Source: Myxococcales bacterium (GTDB lineage: Bacteria > Myxococcota_A > Polyangia > Polyangiales > Polyangiaceae). Taken from it: 61,096 bases of DNA. Below the pieces are notes generated by a model, which was given only the letters and a program-made list of their open reading frames with translations, made no database searches and had not been told where the DNA came from. Location of the stretch: the NCBI GenBank assembly GCA_947473045.1, contig CANJCO010000028.1:1-61096 (forward strand), written 5' to 3'. The translations under genes were made by a program, and so were the position numbers. Shown piece after piece: positions 38,071 to 47,009 of the stretch (within the stretch, counting starts at the first letter, position 1; each line of letters begins with the position of its first letter).

Positions 38071-39404
38071 GCGAGTCGAGCGGAAGCCCCGGCTCGCTGC
38101 GCGCGGCGTTCAAAGGGGTGAACTGGGAACGTCTCAACTACATCCTGATTCCATCGGCGCGCTCACGCAGGCCGATCCCGGTCCCGCTCGGCGAGCCTGT
38201 TTCGCTCTCGGCGAGGGCCCTGCTGAGGCTCTATCGAGCCTTTACGCGCGAGGGGCGGGCCGTGTTCGGCGCGACCCTGCTCGCGGCCGCCTTTTCGGTC
38301 GATGTGGGACATACCAAGGTATACCTCCTATTTGTCGTACTGGGGGCCGCGCTGCTCGCTTCGCTGGCGCTGAGTCCGTGGATGCGCCTCGGCGACGTCA
38401 CAATCACGGTTCGCGCGCCCGCGCGGGTGATGGTCGGGTCGGAGGCGGCCTTCGTGGTCGAGTGCGATCGCGGGACTGCGTCTGCCACGAGCGATATCCA
38501 CGCCGAGGGTCCGTTTCTTCCCTATTTCGGACGCTGGACAGGCTCCCCGCCCGCGATGGAACGCGCGCCGGGCGGGGCGGAACAGGTCACGTTGCGGGCC
38601 CGCTTCAGCGAGCGCGGAGACCTCACCCTGGGCCGATTTCGCGTGAGCGCCCGCGTTCCGATGGGGCTCGCGAACGGCCCGGCGATCGAGAGCGCGCCGG
38701 TGCGGCTTCGGGTGGTTCCCCGCCCGGCCAATGTCACCGCCGTTACGTTCCCTGTCGCCAACCGGAGCATAACGGGCGGCGCAGCGAGGGCCGCGAACGG
38801 AGGCGAATCGACCGATCTGCGCGGGGTTCGCCCGTATCGCGCGGGTGATCGCGTGCGCGATTTGTCTGCCAGAACATGGGCCCGCACCGGCAAGCCTGCC
38901 GTGCGCGAATATCAGGACGAGCACCTGACGCGCGTCGGCGTCATGCTCGACTGGTGCGCGCCGCCGCGGCCGCGCCGGGCCGACGATCAGGCCTTCGAGG
39001 CGGCAGTGTCGCTCACGGCGGGGCTCGTTGCGAGGTTGGGTCGCGGCGACACGCTCGTTTCCGTGTTGGGATGCAACGGCGTCGCCCACGGACTCGGGTC
39101 GGGTCGCGGCGCCGTCGCGCTCGATCTGGCGCTCGACCGGCTCGCGGCGGCCGAGCTCGACGCACGGCCCGACCGCGCCCAGACCGCGCGGCTGCTCGCT
39201 CCGTACCTCGCAAACCTGTCGACCCTCGTGATGGTCGTCGATCGCTGGGACGAGGCGCGAGAGTCGTTCGCGCGCGGGATTGAAAGCAGCGGCGTGATCG
39301 TGCGCGCGATCGCGGTCGGCGAGCCCCAGAGCCGCGTCTCGGGAGAGCGCATTCGGGGGGTGTCGATCGAAGCGGTGCTGCTCGGCGCGCCGGTGGTGGC
39401 ATGA
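38067..39404 (+). CDS. DUF58 domain protein
   Basis: 445 residues from GTG 38067, which overlaps the moxR stop by 4 bp. This start is chosen by the overlap. Two N-terminal membrane helices (about residues 65-105) are followed by a beta-rich region and the DUF58 core: RGVRPYRAGDRVRDLSARTW and GKPAVREYQDEHLTRVGVML, then a vWA-like part with VSLTAGLVARLGRGDTLVSV. The protein is probably an inner-membrane partner of the MoxR ATPase. The biochemical role is not known. It is also coupled to the transglutaminase gene (4-bp overlap). Confidence 0.9.
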   Translation: MSESSGSPGSLRAAFKGVNWERLNYILIPSARSRRPIPVPLGEPVSLSARALLRLYRAFTREGRAVFGATLLAAAFSVDVGHTKVYLLFVVLGAALLASLALSPWMRLGDVTITVRAPARVMVGSEAAFVVECDRGTASATSDIHAEGPFLPYFGRWTGSPPAMERAPGGAEQVTLRARFSERGDLTLGRFRVSARVPMGLANGPAIESAPVRLRVVPRPANVTAVTFPVANRSITGGAARAANGGESTDLRGVRPYRAGDRVRDLSARTWARTGKPAVREYQDEHLTRVGVMLDWCAPPRPRRADDQAFEAAVSLTAGLVARLGRGDTLVSVLGCNGVAHGLGSGRGAVALDLALDRLAAAELDARPDRAQTARLLAPYLANLSTLVMVVDRWDEARESFARGIESSGVIVRAIAVGEPQSRVSGERIRGVSIEAVLLGAPVVA

Positions 39405-41218
39405 GCGCGCGCCTGCTGTCGGCCATCCCGCTTATTTTCGCGATTGTGCTGCTCGCAGCGGGCGGGGCGCCGCCAATGTGGCCCGTCGCGATCGGTCTCG
39501 CGACGCTGGCCTCAGTCGTGAGCGCGAGGCGCGCCAAGCTCACCACGTTCGCTTCACTGCTCTGGATGATCGCCGGCGCGGCGCCACCGATTTTATGGGC
39601 GCGGTTCGCCACGCTCGAGATGAGCGGCGCGCTGCCTCCCGCGCTCGTGTTCCTCGGAGTCGCGACCGTTCGTCGGTTCTTCGACGAGCCGCTCTTCGGG
39701 CGGCAGTTCGATCGCGCCCTCGCCGTGTTTGCGTGCATCGCCATCGGTCTCGGACTCAAGAGCGGCGCGTACCCGTACCTGGTCGTCGCCTTCGCGGCAG
39801 CTCTGCTCGTCGACTTCGGCGGTGGCGCCGATGCCCTGCGTTCCATCGCGCGTGCGCCTCGCGCGTCGATCGCCCTCGGCGCCGTCACGGCGATCATGGC
39901 CACCGGCGCTGCGCTGGCCCTGCCCGCAATCGACCGGGCGACCAACCGGCGGTTCGAGCGCATGTTCATGGGCCCCACCCAGCGCACCGGATTTTCGCCG
40001 CACGTTCGGCTCGACGACAGCAGCCAAATTCACGAGTCCGACGAGGTCGTGCTTCGGCTCAGCGGCGCGGAGACCGACTACTTGCGCGGCGCCGTGTTCG
40101 ATTCGTTCGACGGCAGCGACTGGAGCGTGTCAGCGCCCAGGCTTACGGGCACGCGCAAAAACGCAGTAGATTCGGCGGGCCCCCGCACCGAGGTCGAAGC
40201 GGCCACCCCAAGCTTTTGGATTTTTGCGCAGCGCGGCTCCGAGATCGTCAGCGACATCGCGTGGGAAGCCGACGGTCTCGGGATTTTCCACCCGACGACG
40301 CCGCGCACCGTTCGCCGCTACGCGCTGGCGACTGCGTCCGTCGAAGTATCCGACGAGCCGGCGCAGGCCGACATTCTGGTGCTGCGCTCGCTGATGCCCC
40401 GGCTGCGCCCGCTCGCTCGCGCGTGGACGGCCGGAGCAAACGACGACAGGCAGCGCGCGGAGGCGCTCGTCGCGCACCTCACCGAGGAGTATTCGTACAC
40501 GCTCGACCGGCCGCGCTACGCGTACGGAAAATCCGAGCTGATCGATTTTCTCTTCGTTCACAAAACAGGGCACTGCGAGTTCTTTGCGTCAGCGTTCGTG
40601 CTGCTGGCGCGCTCGATCGGCGTGCCTGCGCGCCTCGTCGCCGGCTACCGCGTCGTCGAGCACAACGGGTTCGGTGGATACGCAGTCGTCCGCGCGAAGC
40701 ACGCCCACGCGTGGGCCGAAGCGTGCGTCGCGCCCAAATCGGGAAGCGGCGCGTGCCACTTCGAGACCTTCGACCCTACGCCACCAGGAGTGCCAACCCT
40801 CGCCGGGCAACAACCTCGGACCGCCTCTGCGTTCTTCGACTACCTGCAGACCTCGGCGCTGTCGCTCTACCGCGCTGCGCTCGACGCGCCCGAACGCTCA
40901 CTTCCCGTCCTCGGCGCCATCGTCGCAGTGGCGTTCGCGCTCAGGGCTCTGCGAAACCGGCGCATCCGCCGCAGCCGCGGAGCCGGCGAAGACGCGTATG
41001 CTCCGCCTCCCGCGTTCGTTCGCTTCGAGCGGGCCCTCGCAGCAGAAGGCTTCGTACGCGCCCCCGCCGAGCCCCTCGAGAGTCTCGCAGCCAAACTCGC
41101 CGCCGCGGGTCGAGCTGCTCCGTCACTCGCGCTGCGCCGCTACATGCGCGCACGGTACGGCCCCGGCCAGAGCACCGACGGCGAGCTCGAAGCCGCGCTC
41201 ACCGAGCCGCCCCGCTAA
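39401..41218 (+). CDS. Membrane transglutaminase-like protein (TgpA type)
   Basis: 605 residues, start overlapping the DUF58 stop (ATGA). Six or so N-terminal membrane helices are followed by a periplasmic transglutaminase-like domain with an intact triad: Cys392 in TGHCEFFASAF, His436 in KHAHAWAE and Asp458 in FDPTPPG. A last helix near residues 500-530 and a cytosolic C-terminal DUF4129-like tail follow. In the related TgpA system the activity is needed for growth, and the substrate is not firmly known. Together with moxR and DUF58 this makes the well-known MoxR-DUF58-TgpA operon. Confidence 0.93.
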   Translation: MSARLLSAIPLIFAIVLLAAGGAPPMWPVAIGLATLASVVSARRAKLTTFASLLWMIAGAAPPILWARFATLEMSGALPPALVFLGVATVRRFFDEPLFGRQFDRALAVFACIAIGLGLKSGAYPYLVVAFAAALLVDFGGGADALRSIARAPRASIALGAVTAIMATGAALALPAIDRATNRRFERMFMGPTQRTGFSPHVRLDDSSQIHESDEVVLRLSGAETDYLRGAVFDSFDGSDWSVSAPRLTGTRKNAVDSAGPRTEVEAATPSFWIFAQRGSEIVSDIAWEADGLGIFHPTTPRTVRRYALATASVEVSDEPAQADILVLRSLMPRLRPLARAWTAGANDDRQRAEALVAHLTEEYSYTLDRPRYAYGKSELIDFLFVHKTGHCEFFASAFVLLARSIGVPARLVAGYRVVEHNGFGGYAVVRAKHAHAWAEACVAPKSGSGACHFETFDPTPPGVPTLAGQQPRTASAFFDYLQTSALSLYRAALDAPERSLPVLGAIVAVAFALRALRNRRIRRSRGAGEDAYAPPPAFVRFERALAAEGFVRAPAEPLESLAAKLAAAGRAAPSLALRRYMRARYGPGQSTDGELEAALTEPPR

Positions 41219-41245
41219 CTTCGACAGCCGCATCGCCCGCTGCGA

Positions 41246-41644
41246 TCAGCCGATTTCAGCCGCGAGAGGGGGCGCGTTCGGTAACAACGAAAGCGCAGCG
41301 TCGATGCGCGCGCGATCGTCCGCGGTCGGCGCAAGGAGGTCGATTTTCGCGCGGCCACAAAGAAACGCGAGACACGAAAGCTCGAGCGGAGACAGCTCGA
41401 CGCGCCTCGTCAGCCGCACACGCGGCACCTGATAGACGACGACGGCGAGCGCTCCGGGCTGCACCACAAACCCGCTCGCGCCGCCGCCGGCGAGCTGGCG
41501 AAACACGCTGCGAACGAGGCGCGCGCGCGATCTCGCCTGACGCACTGCCGGATCCGAGAACAGCGCGAAGAGCTTGTTGCGCGAATAGAGCGCGGGCACG
41601 ATCGCCATCGCGACCGACAGCGGCCCGATCAGCGCTTCACGCAT
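41246..41644 (-). CDS. Small protein of unknown function coupled to prfA
   Basis: 132 residues. Its ATG at 41644 overlaps the last 8 bp of prfA, so it is translated with it. The sequence has a hydrophobic N-terminal stretch (MREALIGPLSVAMAIVPALY), a basic middle (RQARSRARLVRSVFRQL) and a C-terminal part with PLELSCLAFLCGRAKIDLLA. I do not recognise the family. In many bacteria the gene after prfA is prmC, the release-factor methyltransferase, but no methyltransferase motif (NPPY) is present here. Coding is supported by the overlap and by consistent codon usage. Confidence 0.6.
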   Translation of the reverse strand: MREALIGPLSVAMAIVPALYSRNKLFALFSDPAVRQARSRARLVRSVFRQLAGGGASGFVVQPGALAVVVYQVPRVRLTRRVELSPLELSCLAFLCGRAKIDLLAPTADDRARIDAALSLLPNAPPLAAEIG

Positions 41645-42743
41645 CGTCGTCGGCGCCGATGAGCGTCGGCGCCTCGCCCGCCCCCACCGCGTGCAGCAGC
41701 TCAGCCTGCCGGTGGGTCCGAAGCGCCGTGATCACCTCTTCGAGATCGCCCGAAACGATGCGGTCGAGCTTGCTTAGCGTGAGGCGAATTCGGTGATCGG
41801 TGACCCTGTTTTGCGGGTAGTTGTAAGTGCGGATTTTCTGGCTGCGCTCGCCGGTCGACACCATGCTGCGGCGCTCTTTGGCCTCAGCCGCCTCGCGCTT
41901 TTCGCGCTCGATGTCGAACAACCTCGACCGCAGCACCTTCAGCGCCTTGGCCTTGTTCTTCAGTTGCGAGCGCTCGTCCTGGCACTTTACGATCATGCCC
42001 GAAGGCTTGTGCAGAATCTGAACCGCGCTGTTGGTCGTGTTGACGCCCTGCCCGCCCGGACCGCCGCTCGCGGCGATGCTGAACTCGAGGTCTTTGTCGT
42101 CGAGCTCCACGTCGAAATCTTCGGCCTCGGGCAACACAGCGACGGTCGCAGTCGAGGTGTGAATTCTGCCCTGTGCCTCGGTTGCCGGCACACGCTGAAC
42201 GCGGTGCACCCCACCTTCGAATCGCAATTGCGAATACACGTCGCGCCCGGTGACGAGCGCGATGATCTCTTTGTAACCGCCAGTGGCGCTCTCGCTCGAT
42301 GACAGAATCTCGACCGTCCACGCCTGCTTTTCGGCGTAGCGGCTGTACATCCGAAAGAGGTCCGCCGCGAAGAGCGCAGCCTCCTCGCCGCCTTCGCCGG
42401 AGCGAATCTCGAGGATCGTGTTCTTCTTGTCGTTCGGATCGCTCGGCAGCAGCAGCAGCTGAAGCACCCGCTCGAGCTCGGCCTTGCTGGCCTGCAACTC
42501 GGGGATTTCCATCTCGACGAGCTCGCGCAGCTCCGGATCGGCGAGCGCCGCGACATCTTCGGCGAGCTTGCGGTCGATGGCCTCATACTGCCGAAATTGG
42601 AGCACGATGGGCTCGATATCGGTCCGCTCCTTGTTCAGCTTCGACAGCCGCTGACGATCGGCGAGCACGTCTGGCCGGCACATCACGTCGTCGAGTTCGA
42701 CGTACCTTCGGGAGAGCTGTTCGAGGCGGTCGGTGGGCAGCAT
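41637..42743 (-). CDS. prfA: Peptide chain release factor 1
   Basis: 368 residues. RF1 ends translation at UAA and UAG codons. The tripeptide region RVPATEAQGRIHTSTATVAV contains the PxT anticodon-like motif of RF1 (here PAT). The GGQ loop is ASGGPGGQGVNTTNSAVQI near residue 229, where the Gln is normally methylated by PrmC. N-terminal and C-terminal RF1 domains are complete. It lies 2 bp after the DUF1385 gene, a common pairing near rpmE and prfA, and it overlaps the small gene that follows. Start ATG 42743. Confidence 0.97.
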   Translation of the reverse strand: MLPTDRLEQLSRRYVELDDVMCRPDVLADRQRLSKLNKERTDIEPIVLQFRQYEAIDRKLAEDVAALADPELRELVEMEIPELQASKAELERVLQLLLLPSDPNDKKNTILEIRSGEGGEEAALFAADLFRMYSRYAEKQAWTVEILSSSESATGGYKEIIALVTGRDVYSQLRFEGGVHRVQRVPATEAQGRIHTSTATVAVLPEAEDFDVELDDKDLEFSIAASGGPGGQGVNTTNSAVQILHKPSGMIVKCQDERSQLKNKAKALKVLRSRLFDIEREKREAAEAKERRSMVSTGERSQKIRTYNYPQNRVTDHRIRLTLSKLDRIVSGDLEEVITALRTHRQAELLHAVGAGEAPTLIGADDDA

Positions 42744-42745
42744 GT

Positions 42746-43846
42746 TCAGGCGTCCGGACGAAGGCGATCAGCAGCAACCAGATCGCCGTAGGTTTTGTAG
42801 TCGACCTCGGTCGGGCTGTCTTCGCCCTGGCCCCGCTCGCGAAATAGCGTGGCCCGCAGCGACGCCAGGGCAATTTCGAGCTGCGCGTCGTCGGGCTCGA
42901 TGGTCGTGATGCCCTGAACCCAGAAGCCGGGCAGCAGCAGCACACGAAGCGGCCCGGTCGTGCAGTAGCGGGCGAACACGCGCTGGAGTTCGAACGTGAG
43001 CCCCGCGAGCAGCGGGAAAAATGGCAGTTTGACGAGGGCGAAAGCGACGCCGTCGAGCAGCCAGTTGCCCGTGTCGAGGCGCGGCATGAGGCCACCGAGC
43101 ACCGTCCACACGACCACGCTGACAATGACGACCATCACCAGAAACGTCGTGCCGCATCGAGGATGGCGCGTGGTCTTGGTGCGCGCGTGGGCCAGGTCGA
43201 GCGGCTCGTCGGCTTCGTAGGTGCTAATCGTTTTGTGCTCGGCGCCGTGGTACTGAAATACGCGCCTTATGAGCGAAACGCGCCGGATCGCGAGCATGTA
43301 TCCGATGACGATGGCGAGCTTGAAGGCCCCCGTGACCGCCTGCGCTTGGGCGCTCTGCGCGGCCCAGTGCACGCCGAAAAGTCGGGTCGTACCGCTCGCG
43401 GCGAGCTGCGGCAAAACGATGAGGAGCCCCATCATCAGCGCTGCCATGACCACCATCGAGCCACCGCCGCCACCTTCAGTGCTGGGGGCGCCTCCGGCGT
43501 CCTGCGCGCTCAGGTGCCAAACCGAGAGGCCGAGCGCCGAGAGAATTCCGGGCTTCGGTCCGTCGCCGGGGATGTCGTCGCCGTCGTAGTCGGTCTGCAG
43601 CTTCTCGGACGAAAAGCGCAGCGCCTCGTTTCCGAGCTTCAACGACTCTACCAGCGACGCGACTCCGCGCACGAACGGCCACTTCACCCAGCCAGTGCGT
43701 GCGACTGGCGCGCGCCTCTCGCGGATGGTGATCGTGCCGTCGCGCCTGCGCACTGCCGTGGCGAGCGACGTCGGGGCGCGCATCATCACGCCCTCGATGA
43801 CAGCCTGACCACCAATGTACGGGCGAGGCTCGCGGGCGCTGCTCAT
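42746..43846 (-). CDS. DUF1385 membrane protein
   Basis: 366 residues. The opening YIGGQAVIEGVMMRAPTSLATAVRR is the DUF1385 signature, followed by an amphipathic region, several membrane helices (about 130-155, 170-190, 230-255, 260-285) and the conserved YHGAEHKTISTYE and HPRCGTTFLVMVV. The family is linked to the prfA-rpmE-prmC region in many bacteria and its function is unknown. A longer than usual loop (about 95-130) is rich in Gly and Ser. It lies 92 bp after rpmE and directly before prfA, so rpmE-DUF1385-prfA-small gene is likely one operon. Confidence 0.92.
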   Translation of the reverse strand: MSSAREPRPYIGGQAVIEGVMMRAPTSLATAVRRRDGTITIRERRAPVARTGWVKWPFVRGVASLVESLKLGNEALRFSSEKLQTDYDGDDIPGDGPKPGILSALGLSVWHLSAQDAGGAPSTEGGGGGSMVVMAALMMGLLIVLPQLAASGTTRLFGVHWAAQSAQAQAVTGAFKLAIVIGYMLAIRRVSLIRRVFQYHGAEHKTISTYEADEPLDLAHARTKTTRHPRCGTTFLVMVVIVSVVVWTVLGGLMPRLDTGNWLLDGVAFALVKLPFFPLLAGLTFELQRVFARYCTTGPLRVLLLPGFWVQGITTIEPDDAQLEIALASLRATLFRERGQGEDSPTEVDYKTYGDLVAADRLRPDA

Positions 43847-43938
43847 GAATGTACCGTAGCCTGACGTCGCCGCGCGATCGCCACGTCGCGCCGATTATTG
43901 TAACGGGCGGACGCGGCGATGCGGACGAACGAGGCCAA

Positions 43939-44223
43939 TCAGGCCTTGGTCCCGGTCTCGGCGGAGGGAGCGGTCTCGGCGACAGGAGCGGCCCCTTCGG
44001 CGGCGCCCTTTTGAACCTTCGTGGTCTTGCCCTGGTAGCGGCGATTGAAGCGATCGATGCGTCCGGCCGTGTCGAGCAGCTTGATCGTTCCCGTGTAGAA
44101 CGGGTGGCACTTCGAGCAGACGTCGACCTGGAAGTCGCCGCGCGTCGAGCGCGTGACGAAGCTGGTGCCGCAGGCGCAGGAGACGCGGGCGGCGGGGTAG
44201 TTCGGGTGAATGGCTTCCTTCAT
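43939..44223 (-). CDS. rpmE: 50S ribosomal protein L31 (zinc-binding C+ form)
   Basis: 94 residues from ATG 44223, with AAGGAA upstream. The frame continues upstream, but MKEAIHPNYPAARVSCACG is the true N-terminus of L31. The Cys ligands CxC and CSKCHPF (first pair near residue 17, second near 36-39) form the C+ type zinc site. The core FYTGTIKLLDTAGRIDRFNRRY is canonical. The last 22 residues, rich in Ala, Glu and Thr (GAAEGAAPVAETAPSAE), are an unusual extension beyond the normal 66-75 residues. Gene context with prfA is standard. Confidence 0.95.
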   Translation of the reverse strand: MKEAIHPNYPAARVSCACGTSFVTRSTRGDFQVDVCSKCHPFYTGTIKLLDTAGRIDRFNRRYQGKTTKVQKGAAEGAAPVAETAPSAETGTKA

Positions 44224-44513
44224 GGCTTTCCTTGTTCCCAGCAGGTCCGGGCTCGAAGTGAGGTGCCGGCGAGCCGAAGAGGGGCGGGAACGTAATCGCT
44301 CGCCAGGCCGCGCGCAACCCGGGATTTCTGCGCCGCACGCCGCCGAACGCCCAAGCCGGGCTGGCGCGCGGGTCTGCCCGTTTCGTGCTTTGCAGAATGG
44401 CGCGCGTCGCTCTATGACCGCCACAGATTCACGCGAGCCGGATGCAGCGCCGCTCCGCCAACTCCCTGGCGGCCCTGCCGGCATCGAACTCGCCGATGTC
44501 GCGGCCCTCTCCC

Positions 44514-45992
44514 ATGCGCAAACCTCTTTTTTTGGTCGTTTCACCCGTTATTTTGCTCTCTGGGCCGGCGTTCGCCGAGGGCGACCAAGCGTCACCCGCA
44601 GCCGCCGCTCCCGAAGCTGTAAACGTCGACCTGCTGCGCGTCGAGGCTTCGGGTCTCACGGCCGACCAGGTGGCCAGGCGCGCCGCACAAACGAGCTACG
44701 TCGCGAAGGCGAACGAGGCTGCACTTCAAGCCGCAAGCGCGCGCGTCGACGTGGCGTACGCCCAGTATTTCCCTCGATTGAGTGGCACTGCGCGCTACAC
44801 GCGCCTGTCGGACTTCACGCCGCCTGCGCTCAGCTTCGGCTCCGGCGGTTCGCTCGTGGGCACTCCGGCCCCCGCCGGCACGCTCAACCCGAGCCCGACC
44901 GTTGCCGTCGCTCTTGGCGGCATCTCGTTTCCGCTCGTGCTCAACAACTACTTGATGCAGGCGAGCCTGATCGTTCCGGTCAGCGACTATTTCCTGCGCA
45001 TTTCGCAGAGCTACAGCGCCGCCACGAACGCGCAAGCTGCCGCCCGCCACGACGTGGTAGCCGCACGAGCGAGGTCGGCGGCCGACGGACGCGTGACGTT
45101 CTACACGTGGCTGCGCGCCCGAGGCGCCTACCTCGTGACCGTTGAGGCGCTCCAGGACCAGAAAAACCACTACAAAGACGCCCAAAATCAATTCAACGTC
45201 GGCAACGCGTCGAAGGCCGACGTGCTGCGCGCAGAGACGGGCGTGGCCGCCGCGGAGCTTCAGGTGGTGCGCGCGCACAACCTCGCCGAGCTCGTCGACA
45301 AGCAGCTTCGCATCGCGATGCACGACAGCTCCGATCGCCCTCTCGCCGTGGGCGAGAGTCTCGATGCGGCGGTGGCGCCTGTGCAGGGCAACCTCAAGAC
45401 GCTCGTGAGTGAAGCGCACTCCGCGAGGCTCGAGATCAAGAGCATCGACGCGAGCGCAGAGGCCGTTCGCCAGCAGGCTGTCGCGGTAAAAAACGGCGGT
45501 TTGCCCCAGTTTGCGGCGTTCGGCGACGCCTTGTACGCCAACCCCAACCAGCGTCGATTTCCCCAGACCGACGAGTGGTTCGCCACGTGGGACGTGGGCG
45601 TGCAGCTCACCTGGTCCCCGAACGACACCGCGTCGGCATTCGCAAACGCGCGCGGCATCGACGCTCAGGTGGCACAAATTGAGGCGCAAAAGCTGTCGCT
45701 GCGCGACGGAATCGAGCTCGAGGTCACGCAGGCCTATCAGGCAACGCTCGAGGCCGATCAGGCGATCGCGTCGACCAAGCGAGAATTGGCAGCGGCAACC
45801 GAGGCCTACCGCGTCTCGCGCGAGCTGTTCAACGCCGGCCGCGCGACATCGCTGGTTGTGACCGACGCTGAGAGCGGCCTGACACGCGCGCGGCTCGACG
45901 AGCTCAACGCGAAGGTCGACGCGCGGCTGTCGCGCGTGCGCCTCGATCATGCGCTCGGACGCGACACCGCGGGCGCGATCGCCACGCCGTGA
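44514..45992 (+). CDS. TolC-family outer membrane channel protein
   Basis: 492 residues from ATG 44514. ATGs at 44496 and 44442 are in frame but would mask the signal peptide. The signal is MRKPLFLVVSPVILLSG ending PAFA. TolC-type channels span the outer membrane and the periplasm and serve RND or ABC pumps. Two related repeats of helical hairpins are visible, with QFNVGNASKADVLRAETGVA and SRELFNAGRATSLVVTDAES as the matching segments. There is no pump gene beside it. The only RND pair in the window is 25 kb away and lacks its own channel, so this protein could serve it. Confidence 0.88.
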   Translation: MRKPLFLVVSPVILLSGPAFAEGDQASPAAAAPEAVNVDLLRVEASGLTADQVARRAAQTSYVAKANEAALQAASARVDVAYAQYFPRLSGTARYTRLSDFTPPALSFGSGGSLVGTPAPAGTLNPSPTVAVALGGISFPLVLNNYLMQASLIVPVSDYFLRISQSYSAATNAQAAARHDVVAARARSAADGRVTFYTWLRARGAYLVTVEALQDQKNHYKDAQNQFNVGNASKADVLRAETGVAAAELQVVRAHNLAELVDKQLRIAMHDSSDRPLAVGESLDAAVAPVQGNLKTLVSEAHSARLEIKSIDASAEAVRQQAVAVKNGGLPQFAAFGDALYANPNQRRFPQTDEWFATWDVGVQLTWSPNDTASAFANARGIDAQVAQIEAQKLSLRDGIELEVTQAYQATLEADQAIASTKRELAAATEAYRVSRELFNAGRATSLVVTDAESGLTRARLDELNAKVDARLSRVRLDHALGRDTAGAIATP

Positions 45993-46025
45993 TCGCCAGC
46001 GCGGCGCCGTGGTAGAATGCGCGCC

Positions 46026-46961
46026 ATGTCCGAGCAACCGAAAGTAGCGATCGTCGGAGGCGGCCCCTGGGGGCGCGCGCTCACGCTCGCTGCGCAAAAT
46101 GCCGGAGCGGTCACCTCGGCGTTCAGCCGCAAAGCGGACGCCGTTCCCCCGGGCGTCACGCGCATCGAATCGCTTCGTGACGTGGGCCGCGCTGCGAGGC
46201 TCATCGTGCTCGCGGTGCCTTCGGCGGCCGCTGCCGACGTCGCGCGCGCCCTCGGTGACGGGCTCGACGGCAGCCACCTCGTTGTGCACGCCGTTCGCGG
46301 CTTCGCGGGCGACGGACTCGAGACGATCAGCGATGTGATTCGACGCGAGACGCCGGTACGTCGGGTAGGAGCGCTCGGCGGCCCGGTGCTCGCCGAAGAC
46401 CTCGCTGCGGGCCGACCGTCGGTGATCGTTTCCGGGTCCAATTTTCCCGAAGTCAACGCCGCCATCGAAGCTGCGTTCGGATGGCGAGGCACCCGCATCT
46501 ACCCTACGAGCGATCTGCTCGGTCTCGAGTGGGCCAGCGCGCTCGTCGGGTGCCTCGCGATCGGTGTCGGCTACGCAATTGAGCAGGGCATGAGCGCCGG
46601 CCTGGTCGCCGCCGTCATTTGCCGAGGCATCGACGAGGCGGCGCGCATCGCCGCAGAGGCCGGTGGCGACGAGCGCACGCTGCTCGGTCTTGCGGGCTAT
46701 GGCGATCTCCTGGCGTGCATCGCGCAGCGCGAGCGCCCGGAGATGCGGCTGGGCGTGGCGCTCGCTCAGGGCCTTTCGCTTGGTGAGGCAGTGGCCGCCA
46801 CGAAGCTGCGCGTCGAGGCTGTCGAGCTGATTCCGCGCATCGTGCGGTGGACCGAAGCGCGCGGGCTGCGGGCTCCCATCCTCTCGACGCTTGCGCACGG
46901 CGTGTTCGAAAAAAAGCCCGCGGCCGAGCTGGTGGCCGAGCTGATGGCCTTCCCGCGCTGA
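46026..46961 (+). CDS. GpsA-like NAD(P)-dependent dehydrogenase lacking catalytic lysines
   Basis: 311 residues from ATG 46026. The fold is that of glycerol-3-phosphate dehydrogenase: VAIVGGGPWGRALTLAAQNAG, the Rossmann loop, then GALGGPVLAEDLAAGRPSVI, LAGYGDLLACIAQ and MRLGVALAQGLSLGEAV. Two key lysines are changed. The canonical TKGL lysine is Arg (HAVRGF), and the canonical ALKNV lysine is Val (SALVGCLA). The catalytic-region Asp in GDL and the phosphate-binding Arg are kept. So it may not be a standard GpsA, whose product feeds phospholipid synthesis. A changed substrate or a non-enzymatic role is possible. Ser/Thr kinase gene follows after 48 bp. Confidence 0.8.
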   Translation: MSEQPKVAIVGGGPWGRALTLAAQNAGAVTSAFSRKADAVPPGVTRIESLRDVGRAARLIVLAVPSAAAADVARALGDGLDGSHLVVHAVRGFAGDGLETISDVIRRETPVRRVGALGGPVLAEDLAAGRPSVIVSGSNFPEVNAAIEAAFGWRGTRIYPTSDLLGLEWASALVGCLAIGVGYAIEQGMSAGLVAAVICRGIDEAARIAAEAGGDERTLLGLAGYGDLLACIAQRERPEMRLGVALAQGLSLGEAVAATKLRVEAVELIPRIVRWTEARGLRAPILSTLAHGVFEKKPAAELVAELMAFPR

Positions 46962-47009
46962 GCGCCCCGCTTCGACGCAACGTCCCGTCGCCCCGGCCGA
47001 CAGGGGCCC

